NCBI RefSeq assembly: GCF_001949145.1
Contig: NW_019091360.1
Span: 1,775,231-1,835,230, forward strand
DNA length: 60,000 nt
Source: Acanthaster planci
Lineage: Eukaryota; Echinodermata; Asteroidea; Valvatida; Acanthasteridae
Direction: 5' to 3'
Shown here: positions 39,601-46,100 of the stretch, piece by piece
Position numbering within the stretch: position 1 is the first letter of the stretch
Layout of the letters: every line of letters starts with the position of its first letter
Translations under genes and position numbers: made by a program
The notes under the pieces: model-generated
The model's database searches: none
Seen by the model: the letters and a program-made list of their open reading frames with translations, nothing else
Told to the model about the DNA's origin: nothing

Positions 39601-40900
39601 TTTGACTGTTGAAATTTGAGTGACAAAGTCGGGTCTGTATGTGCAGTCCGACCGGCCGCCATCTTGTTTTCGCATGGACGGCAGAGGAAAGAAAGATGGC
39701 GGCCACGTACATCACAAAAAATTTCCATTGTCCTTGGAGAATCTGGAAGCAAATTGGGTGTTTCTCTTAGTCTTATATTACAGTGGCAAGTGTTAGAGTC
39801 TCAATAAAACCACTTTTTCATCTGTATCATCTGTAGAGGGTATTTTCAAGTTGTTGACACTTTGTTGATGCTACTTGTGTGTGTTGATGCTTGTTGACGT
39901 TAAATAGAATGACGCCATGCATGTGGCGGGCATGGCTAGTCTGACACCCTTTTTATTATGGTCTGGCATGGACATACTATACATGTAAACCTAAAGGACA
40001 ACAACCGTTTCTATTAACAATGAACAGTCATATTAATATGAAGGGTCGCCATTTATGGGGGTAATATGGCCAGTATTATTATCAGACTGATAACAGATGC
40101 TAAATTCCCAAATGGAATTGAGTAAGAGTGTGGTGGTGATGAGTTAACGAGAAGCATAAATTTCCTTTCTTTTGAGTGATTCACGAACCTGGCAGATTTT
40201 TTTGGGGGGGGTCCAAAATTGCAACTGGTCTGAATTTGATTTCATGAACACAAATTCAGCATATTCAGAATGGCAAGCAAAGAACCAGATGAAGATTTGT
40301 CAAGAAGAAAAATACAAATTTCTCAGTCTCTTTGAAAAACACGGACTCACCAAGAATTCAGTATGACAATGGTCCATTTAGCCTTTAGAAAGGATTCCAT
40401 ATATTTAGATGCCACTATTTTTTTCCCACAGTGACCTATTAGCCATCTGAAAGCAATTAAAATGTCCTACACGTAAATAGCCTAATTCAGCTGCGGCAAT
40501 ATTGAGGTACTCATTTAGAACACAATTTCAATTTTCAAACCAGTCTCATATTATTTTAGGCCTAGCCTATAGGGTCTGTGAACAGGATGTCAAGTGGTGT
40601 CCAACCAAGTTAAAGGTAGGGCATTCTCAACAATCGCGCATATCACAGGGACCAGTTCATGGTCCAATATCCACTGCCTTTCAAAGTTTCATTAAGCATT
40701 ACCCAACATGTCCAACCACGGCCATGCCAACTGGCAACGGTACTGCCTAGATTGACTGAGAGTGACTGATAGAATACCGGTACATTCACTTACCACAATG
40801 CTTTTTTCTCAATTTCGTTTGATCTGTAACTTGTCTCGTCGGGCTCCGATTGTTCCCTTGACTTCGATCGCTTAATAACCACTTTTTCGGCAGCAGCCAT
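535..40900 (-). CDS. Six-exon gene encoding a putative nuclear protein with an RFX-like winged-helix segment (assembled model)
   Basis: Six coding exons on the minus strand join at 40900-40794, 31569-31431, 23504-23426, 17432-17270, 5730-5484 and 636-535. Phases agree at every junction (2, 0, 1, 2, 0), giving about 278 residues and a TAA stop. I do not recognise an ortholog. Residues 1-108 are Ser/Pro/Lys/Arg-rich with a PPTPKK run and basic clusters, as in disordered nuclear proteins. Residues about 177-226 resemble the RFX winged helix: a P-I-x4-G-x3-R-x2-F stretch and a G-K-Y-Y-x-G-I motif match the spacing of the helix 3 region and the wing, though the loop between them is shorter than in RFX proteins. 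No signal peptide or membrane segment is visible. The role is therefore inferred as DNA or chromatin binding. Exon 2 has a weak donor (GTTATG), and small exons may be missing from introns of up to 11.5 kb. It starts head to head with an Ikaros-like gene. Confidence 0.6.
637..5483 (-). other. Intron 5 of the RFX-like gene
   Basis: A 4.85-kb interval with the 26-bp minisatellite (4085-4292) and scattered TACATGTA motifs. A 156-codon plus-strand frame at 2270-2740 has no recognisable domain or codon bias and is treated as chance. Nothing else recognised. Confidence 0.5.
4085..4292. repeat. 26-bp minisatellite, 8 near-perfect copies
   Basis: Eight copies of a 26-base unit (CTGTCCAGCTCGGGGCTCAT then TTTGTT) run head to tail; copy 3 differs by one base at its start. 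Because 26 is not a multiple of 3 the array cycles through three frames, and all three plus-strand frames stay open across it. Near-identity of copies indicates recent expansion. Confidence 0.97.
5484..5730 (-). CDS. Exon 5 of the RFX-like gene (winged-helix-like core)
   Basis: The best-supported exon of this gene: acceptor TTTGTATCAAG, donor AAG|GTGCGT, 82 full codons, GC clearly above the flanks. The protein begins LKTKLKEGPVDGPSS and contains SPISDLEIGVVVRQAFP followed by RKGKYYLGIG. In RFX DNA-binding domains the equivalent stretch has P-V-x4-G-x3-R-x2-F and then S-K-Y-H-Y-x-G-I, so helix 3 and the wing seem represented, with a shorter intervening loop. An acidic tail (CDAEDADGAC) follows. 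Family assignment is by eye and tentative. It could also be an unrelated small winged-helix or an echinoderm-specific domain. Confidence 0.7.
8080..8806. mobile_element. Terminal-inverted-repeat element (non-autonomous DNA transposon), 727 bp
   Basis: The ends are inverted copies: CACCGCGTTTACACTT on the left and its near-perfect complement ending in GCAGTG on the right. The right half carries repeated GATCTGATCCGG-like blocks and two internal TGCGTTTACA copies. No transposase is present, so it is non-autonomous. Confidence 0.7.
8817..8990 (-). repeat. SINE fragment, Meta-like central domain, copy 1
   Basis: On the minus strand it reads from a GGGAGTCAGG start through CCACCTCTGTGG and ATGGGTTTTCCCCAGACTA to TTCCTCCCACCCCTAAAACTG. 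The order and the GGTTTTCC...TTCCTCCCAC core match the copy at 30.7 kb and resemble the Meta central domain of invertebrate SINEs. The LINE-derived tail is missing, and it abuts the inverted-repeat element ending at 8806. Confidence 0.6.
11640..11766. repeat. TACATGTA palindrome cluster
   Basis: Repeated, partly overlapping TACATGTA/ATGTACAT units in near-tandem form. The motif is self-complementary and recurs dozens of times in the first 39 kb. Confidence 0.85.
12200..12720. repeat. Diverged relative of the 30.2-kb MITE
   Basis: Both ends match the element at 30191-30433: CACCTGACCTTTGTAATTTG near the left end, GGTAATTTGCAT inside, and CATATGTCAGATGTGAAAGGGACA at the right. It is about twice as long and lacks clear terminal repeats. 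Confidence 0.45.
16628..17044. mobile_element. TAGGGCTG-type MITE, copy 1
   Basis: A 417-bp AT-rich element beginning TAGGGCTGAGTCAATTC and ending in CACAACCCTA, with GAATATT repeats at both ends. Its internal part (CCTCCATAGTGC, TTTCATGAAGTTTGCATTC) matches copies at 43138-43626 and 44268-44435, which defines a family. Confidence 0.75.
17270..17432 (-). CDS. Exon 4 of the RFX-like gene (Cys/Trp-containing)
   Basis: The exon follows a CAACAG acceptor and ends at AA|GTAAGT, a near-consensus donor. A second GT five bases upstream (AAG|GTTAAG) would break the phase with exon 5. It supplies 53 codons including PECGKDSSWPNS and RRVWCNDQDGYCRG, with spaced Cys and Trp residues that could be structural or metal-binding; no known finger pattern fits. 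The exon ends basic (SRPKVDRKVK), leading into the RFX-like part. A second frame is also open for about 35 codons. Entry and exit phases match exons 3 and 5. Confidence 0.6.
17822..17990. repeat. TACATGTA palindrome cluster
   Basis: Dense TACATGTA/GTACATGT units with an embedded TAGGCCTA palindrome. Confidence 0.8.
18014..18061. repeat. 16-bp tandem repeat, 3 copies
   Basis: Three head-to-tail copies of CACATGTTCTGTATTT; the last has one substitution. Confidence 0.85.
19457..19516. repeat. Short palindromic element
   Basis: TTAACCCTAAC at one end and GTTAGGGTTAA at the other, with CCTCAGTCCTC facing GGATTGAGGA inside. It forms a near-complete 59-bp hairpin, possibly a relic of a MITE. Confidence 0.55.
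23426..23504 (-). CDS. Exon 3 of the RFX-like gene (acidic)
   Basis: This 79-base exon lies between an AAACAG acceptor and the donor CAG|GTAAAT. It enters in phase 0 and leaves in phase 1. It encodes 26 residues with an acidic core (EVEDKDVYSD) and a Cys near the end. The flanking DNA is AT-rich repeat-type sequence while the exon is about 58% GC with codon-like wobble use, which supports a real exon. The polypyrimidine tract is poor. No domain is recognised. Confidence 0.55.
24287..24556. repeat. TACATGTA palindrome clusters
   Basis: Two near-tandem runs of GTACAT/ATGTAC at about 24290-24312 and 24517-24556, separated by unique sequence. Confidence 0.75.
25224..25590. repeat. Densest TACATGTA array in the window
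   Basis: Over ten runs of overlapping ATGTACATGTAC units in under 400 bases, including a TACCGGTACATGTAC variant. Every run is self-complementary. Confidence 0.85.
30191..30433. mobile_element. MITE with about 26-bp terminal inverted repeats
   Basis: The left end reads GGGCAATTCCAGAAATTAGG and continues into GGTCCT; the right end is its complement with two mismatches, ending in GGAATTACCC. A second inner inverted pair (ACATCTGACC / ATGTCAGATG) follows. 243 bp, no coding capacity. Confidence 0.8.
30545..30921 (-). repeat. tRNA-derived SINE, copy 2 (nearly full length)
   Basis: Read on the minus strand: a GGGGAGTCAG start, a B-box-like GGTTCGATTCCCGG, a Meta-like block (GTGGGTTTTACCCAGACTA ... 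TTTTCCTCCCACCCC), then a tail with TTATAAATGAATAAATTATT and (ATT)n, typical of a LINE-derived 3' end. The tRNA-like head implies RNA polymerase III transcription in the source element. Confidence 0.65.
31431..31569 (-). CDS. Exon 2 of the RFX-like gene (Ser/Pro/Lys-rich)
   Basis: A pyrimidine-rich tract ends in CAG before 31569; a second AG six bases downstream would remove only two codons. The frame gives about 46 codons rich in Ser, Pro, Lys and Arg (SSPVPPTPKKIFEPSGSS, then RRSRIFSKR), which looks like a disordered, basic nuclear segment with possible proline-directed phosphorylation at the TP and SP sites. Entry phase matches exon 1 (one base completes a Cys codon). The proposed donor AAA|GTTATG is weak. 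The alternative is a terminal exon: the frame stops at 31412-31410 and is followed at once by AATAAA, so this could be an alternative 3' end. Confidence 0.5.
32527..32830. mobile_element. MITE with about 30-bp terminal inverted repeats
   Basis: The left end starts GGCAACCCCCCAAATGGACA; the right end finishes with the complement, TGTCCATTTTGGGGGTCACC. GAGC(A/G)CATGC extends the match inward. No coding capacity; it lies 32 bp from the next MITE. Confidence 0.8.
32863..33079. mobile_element. MITE with about 37-bp terminal inverted repeats
   Basis: The left arm begins GGCCGTTTTCCAATATTC and continues CTTCATCTCTGTCTCAG; the right arm is its complement, ending GTATTGGAAAATGGCC. 217 bp, no coding capacity. 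Confidence 0.8.
35631..36291. repeat. Tandemly duplicated tRNA-derived repeat block (period about 328 bp)
   Basis: Three copies share GTTCACCACTTCCCA, GGGGTGTGATCCCTGGCTA and TGGTGTTTCAGG blocks. Copy 1 (35631-35727) is truncated. Copy 2 (35733-35980) ends in a tRNA-like sequence. Copy 3 (36061-36291) keeps the B-box side but lacks about 34 bases that include the A box. Confidence 0.8.
35908..35980 (+). pseudogene. tRNA-like sequence (pseudogene or SINE head)
   Basis: 73 bases with an A box (TAGCTCAGTTGG), a paired D stem (GCTC/GAGC) and a B box (GGTTCAAATCC). The acceptor stem (GCCTGGG against CTCCAGT) and anticodon stem pair poorly, and no reliable anticodon can be read, so a functional tRNA is unlikely. 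It may still support polymerase III initiation. Confidence 0.7.
39454..39913. mobile_element. Inverted-repeat element (460 bp) carrying paired YY1-type motifs
   Basis: Imperfect terminal inverted repeats of about 55-60 bp: GTCATGCTATTTAGTGTCAA on the left and its complement ending AAATAGAATGAC on the right, both rich in GTCAACAAG. At its centre GGCCGCCATCTTG (39654-39666) faces AAGATGGCGGCC (39693-39704), an inverted pair matching the YY1 core. Confidence 0.75.
40794..40900 (-). CDS. Exon 1 of the RFX-like gene (start codon)
   Basis: The start codon at 40900-40898 sits in a good context (purine-rich AAAA before ATGG). Thirty-five codons follow, rich in Lys, Arg, Ser and Glu and beginning MAAAEKVVIKRSKSREQ. 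The exon ends in phase 2 with the strong donor TG|GTAAGT. No signal peptide is present. An Ala-rich start followed by a basic stretch suits a nuclear protein. The ORF is too short to be called without the splice signal, but the start context plus perfect donor make this a convincing first coding exon. Confidence 0.7.
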
Positions 40901-42851
40901 TTTTCGTTACAAGTTCAGTGTTCACTAACATTGCAAAGGATGCCATTTGGGATTTAAACCGATTTAAAAGAGGTGCTAGTTCTCGGCCATTTATCCCACG
41001 ATCGATGGATCATACGATCATCCGCTGAGCGCAATTTTTACTGCAGTACACCGCTGGCTGTCGTTGCCCACGTACCGATCACGGTGATTCACCGACCGCT
41101 TGGAACAGCTCCATGAACAGCCCGATTCTCTTCCCGGAAAACACAGCTCCACTGGACGGCTATTTCTGGATAATCCGGTGCGGCGTAATCATGCGGAAAT
41201 CTGACCCATGGTCACGGTTTAGTGTGAGCAAAACAGGCCGGAAACGACGAGAAATTGAGCGACTTCTGGACTTAGATTGCAACATTGAGGTGCATTGCCA
41301 TGCCATGCATGACGGTGGTTTCCCAACTTTTGTGTACGTTCATATGAGATGACGCACTGCCGGGTACCAACACAATTATTTAGGCCGAGGTCAAGGTGAA
41401 AGGTTACGGTCTGTCTTCTTAGACTTGATATCAGTCCACGCTGGGTTAGCTTGTTTGTTAGTTCAAGAAAAGAATTAGTAAAAGAAAATAACTAGCATTG
41501 AAATCTGCAACAGCTAACATTACTCCTTTGTGTTTTTCGGGGCGTCTAATGTAAGGTTTGCTTGAAGTTATCTTCAGCGATTTTAGACTTCAAGAAAAAG
41601 ACTCTTTTGTCTGGTTCTCGAAACTGCGGGTTCAGTTTTGTATCGGCTATGTTAAATTATAGGTCTGTGGAGTTTCCTGCTCAGTGCGTAAGATGCAAAA
41701 AACGTACTTTTGCAGACAGGCAAAGCATATAAACTATCATAACTTTGTGGTGTGCAAACACTGATGGAAGTACTTCCATTTAGTGGGGGTGTTAAGGGCT
41801 CACAAAATGATTCCTGATGAGTCGCATTGGAACCCCTTCGGAACAAAGCCAAGGTTTGTGAAATTCCATTGTGATGTTTATTTTATACATGCACGCACAT
41901 ATGCACATCGAGCTGCTTCTAAACTGGCCTAAATAATGTATACAACTTCCATGGCTTGGGACCCTAGTTCGCATCAAAACGCAAGTAACTTACCGATACG
42001 TGTCATATCAAGGTAATACTAAGCTGTTTCTTATCATAAAAGTATGAGGGAACTTCAGTGCAGCTTCTACAAGACGACAGAACCTGGGATTTCTCACATT
42101 GCTTTGCCCTTTTTTTGTCAATCCAATTTCAGATATTACTGTCTGACTGTAGTGTAGCTAAGTATGTTTGTCAGGACTGGAGGTTGGCCCAGGACGAGTT
42201 GACATCGCTAAAGGTGGCATGACGACAATGATGGTATGACATTGGCAGGCAAGCTGTGTGTAATTCAATATTGGAGCCGAAATGTCAGTATGTCATGTAT
42301 GTCGAAATCGCTCATTGATGTGTCAATATTTGTCTTAATATAACAATGATAAGTGTGCTGGTTTGCACGTGCATAGGCCTATGACAATGATTTCAGGGGT
42401 GTATTTGTGTCCCATATTGTCCACGGGGCTAGTAACAGAACACGTACTGTTAGACGTAAGCTCGTATTGGAATGAGTGCACAATGACTTGGATGAGCAGA
42501 AAGGTTTAGATTGATGTGCGCGCTGAGCAATCTGTGTTCGTTTTGCCACGTGAACAAGATTGTGCATATTACCATGAAACTGCTTAGTTATGATTGCATG
42601 CATGCCGTAGACTGTATAGTAGAAGGCACACCGTGAGCATTCTAGGTTCTAGAAGTAAGATACATATTTTAGGCCTGTAGTCATTTTGAAGGATGAAATT
42701 ATGCTATTGATTAAAAAAAACCCAGCATTTCAACAATTTATGCACGATGTCATGAGTCATTAGGGCTTATGTGTGCATAGCCACAATATAACGTGTTCTA
42801 GCTGGCATGACACCAGATTATCCCAAGTGACCTTGCCCTATCAAAAGACAG
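40901..42851. promoter_or_regulatory. Divergent 5' region between the RFX-like and Ikaros-like genes
   Basis: The minus gene starts at 40900, and the first recognised zinc-finger exon on the plus strand lies at 42852. The left 450 bases are richer in GC and CpG than the surroundings (CGATCACGGTGATTCACCG, CCCGGAAAAC). A shared promoter is inferred from geometry. No TATA box is obvious. An untraced 5' exon of the plus gene may lie here; a 79-codon frame at 41113 is one candidate. Confidence 0.35.
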
Positions 42852-43115
42852 TGCTGGCTATATTAAGCTCAGCAGGAGCAGGGTCAACGAGTTGATTGCT
42901 CTTTTACAGACCAAGCCAAATAACAACAAACCTAGTTCCAGCACACCTTCCGTATTCCCCAAGTTTAAGTGCAGCTGGCCCAATTGCTCCTTCACGGCCA
43001 AACGCCGGGCACTGCTGAAGAACCACCTCAGGAACCACAGCCAGGAGAAGCCGTTCAAATGCCGCTACTGCAGCTACAGCACCGAGTCCCGCAGCAACTG
43101 CAACGTCCACGAACA
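42852..43115 (+). CDS. Ikaros-like gene, first recognised exon (ZF1 and most of ZF2)
   Basis: Open from a stop at 42808-42810 with no ATG in frame, so it is an internal exon. Candidate acceptors at 42851, 42872, 42875 and 42881 all demand a phase-2 donor upstream. It encodes VNELIALLQTKPNNN, a Ser/Thr/Pro linker, ZF1 with an unusual four-residue spacing (CSWPNC), and ZF2 up to its first His. The donor CA|GTGCGT splits a Gln codon. GC content and CAG/CTG-rich codons stand out from the flanks. Confidence 0.85.
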
Positions 43116-46100
43116 GTGCGTATATTCATCCAACAGCTAGCCCTGAGTCAATTCGTATAATTTACTATTCGAATATTTGACCTTTAATTTGATCAGATAT
43201 CCGACTGTTCGGTTGCACTGACCGCCAGGTTGTTGATGGGCAAATCATATGTAAAATCAGTTGCAATAATGCACACAATTGTACATTATGATCAATATAA
43301 TAGCTCCTCACATCTAGGAGTATCTCCAGCCATGATTTGGCAAGATTTAAGAGATGAGCAAGACTTCTTGCCCTGTTGAAAATTTCTATTCCATTTTAAT
43401 TTTTTAATGAATAATTTACTTTTTAAATCGTTGTAAGATTTCTGATGCTTTTCATTTGAATCTGCTTGAAACAAGCCTCCATAGTGCGGTTTTTTTTCAT
43501 TTAAACCAAACGAAATTCCCTTCCTTTTCATGAATTTTGCATTCGATTATTCAAATTTGAAAAATAATATTCAAGTATTCGACAACTGATCGAATATTCG
43601 GTTATTCAGAAATCAGCACAGCCCTACCAACAGTGGGGAATGAACCAGCTCGGTATTCCAACATGAAGCATGTTGGAGGTTATTCAGACATGCGTACAGG
43701 GTCTGTCCTGTCAGCGCTGCCCTACGAGGACTAGCCCCTCGCTTTGTCTCCAAATGATTTTGCTTTTTTTTGCAATACCTAACTGGCTCATTCCAAGCCG
43801 TCACCCCAGTGGCACGACGTTCACTATCCACCCGAAAGAGACAGCTTGCCGGTATGTTTTTTTATACTGGGCTTGCGCAAGTGAACAGAGCGCATTCAAT
43901 GACCATGCAGTCAAATAGAAATAGGTCCTGCGTGTTCAGCGCATCCAATATGTATGAACCTGTGCACGCACACATTGAGTACGGACCAAAGGATAATCGT
44001 TGCCGTGTATGAAAAAGCGCAGCCCGTCTTATTCCCATTTGGAGCAGACAGGGTGTCACAATTTGTCAAATACACCCAAAGCTTAAGAACGTGCATTTGT
44101 GCGTGGTGCCACCGTGGTAATAGTGTCTTATCAGATTAGTCTGTTGTTGGGAAAATGTTGAACACCCAAGTTGTGAGTTGAGATTTTAGTGTAGTGAAAA
44201 CATGCAACTCAAGAAAAAAGGACTAGACCATGAAACAATTCTTACCCCTTAAGGATACAGACACTTTAGGGCTGTGCTGAATATCTGAATATTTGATCCA
44301 ATATTGAATACGCGATCATTATTTTGTTGTGTTTGAATATTCTAATGCTAAGTTCATGAAAAAGAAGGGAGAATTTTCTTATTTACAAAATGCAAAAATC
44401 GCACTATGGAGGCATGTTTCAAGCAGATTCCAGACACTTGAAGGCAAATGATACGCCCAACAGTCCAATATAGAATCCATCCAAGAATATGGAAATACTG
44501 AGCTTTTCAACAAAAAATGAGTGATCCAAGATAATATTGATGCAAACTGTTTTGATATTATAAAGCCATAGAGGGACCGTTCATAGGGTGACCAGGACAA
44601 CACAAAGCTTCAAATTGAGCATGTGACAAGAGAAAAGAAAATGTGTCAAATCCAATTAAACCAACAGTATTTGTTCTACGGCCGACAAAATTTTGCCAGC
44701 ATTTCCACAAGGCAGAAATAAGGCCCAGAGCATATCACCAGCAAAGTTTCAAAGTCTCCGTCAGTAGTCTTCAGTAAACTCTTCATAGATTACCGAGGTG
44801 AATACGTCACATGCTCAGTGAAGTCTGTAAGAAGCATTAGCACTTTAACCAACACACCCGCGTACTCTGTTCGTTTGCACAACACCCTCCAGGTTCAAAA
44901 TGATAGCGCTTTTTCGTATTATCTACCGGCAAAGATCAACTGGCCCAGTTTTGAATGGACTGTGAACACGCCTTATTTGAATCGAGACAGCAGTGCATTT
45001 TTTTTAAAGGATTCTCGACCCTAATTTAATGACATCTACCTGATCTTGTAGTTTTTCTTTTAAACTGACAGGCGTATGCACACATTCCAGAGACCACACA
45101 AGTGCCACTACTGTGCCTATTCCTGCGTGCAAAGTACGACTCTTCGGCAGCACGTTCAGGTATGACCTCAAGCATCAGACATATCATGCATACTACAAAC
45201 TGCCGACTTTTAGATCCCCCCCTCCCTGTACGCATGGCACACACAGTGGCTCCACCCACCTTCCCCATGTACGCATACGCACCCCTTGTTTCTCCCTTTC
45301 TCCGTGATTGGGGCAGAATGTTAAACATTTTGTTGTGAAAAAAACCAGAACCCGGTTCGGGCAGATTACATTTGAGAAGGATTCAAGAAAGTGCATAATT
45401 TGTTTCATGATAACTTAATTCAAGCTAAATCTATAGCACTCTGTGCATGTAGGCTTTGCCCAAGAGCTTCCTATCCTGTATAGACTACGGAAGTGTGACG
45501 TCACTTTGAACCAGAAAAAGCAGCGCAAATGAACGGAGTACCTGCGCGCATTTGTTCGCACACTGGTTCTTGCACTGATGCCTTTTCCACACATAAGTGT
45601 GCATGTGACGTATTCACTTTGGTATTCTATACTTACACATGTGAAATAAAATTTGCAAGGTTTGCATGATGGGTATACACTAGGCAAATGGTTTGCGGTA
45701 ACATTCTGTAGCAAGATATCTCTCTCTTGCATGTGTGGCTATGAAAGGGACCGGTTTACTCATGGTTTGGAACAGTGTATGCTGTCTGTTGTCAGGAGGC
45801 TGCTGTGAGGCTTATGTTTGCCCTGGCGCTCGTTAATATGTGAAGATTGAAGCCGAACTGTGGGTGCGTAGGGGCGCGAGAGGGGAACATTGGAAGGGGA
45901 CAGACTTGATCATGTTCGCTGAGGTGTGACAATGTGGGATATGGTGCCGGAGGAAGCAGATCTCTGTCCCCCCCCCAAAAAAGCTTGTTTGAATGACAGT
46001 AGGTTCCAGTGTACATAATCCTAACCTTACCCGTTTTTTTTCTGCTGGCCGCTATTCGCAGATAAAACACAAAGAACGATGCCAGTACCGTTGCTTCCAG

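Larger units (their letters stand above)
31570..40793 (-). other. Intron 1 of the RFX-like gene
   Basis: A 9.2-kb interval with two MITEs (32527-32830, 32863-33079), a tRNA-derived tandem block (35631-36291), an A/T-rich segment ending in AATAAA and an (AAT)n tract (about 37980-38355) resembling a retroelement 3' tail, and an inverted-repeat element carrying YY1-type motifs (39454-39913). No exon recognised. Confidence 0.45.
43116..45071 (+). other. Intron of the Ikaros-like gene carrying two MITE copies
   Basis: A 1.96-kb intron splitting ZF2. It contains a full-length MITE (43138-43626) 22 bases after the donor and a partial inverted copy (44268-44435). No other feature recognised. Confidence 0.75.
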
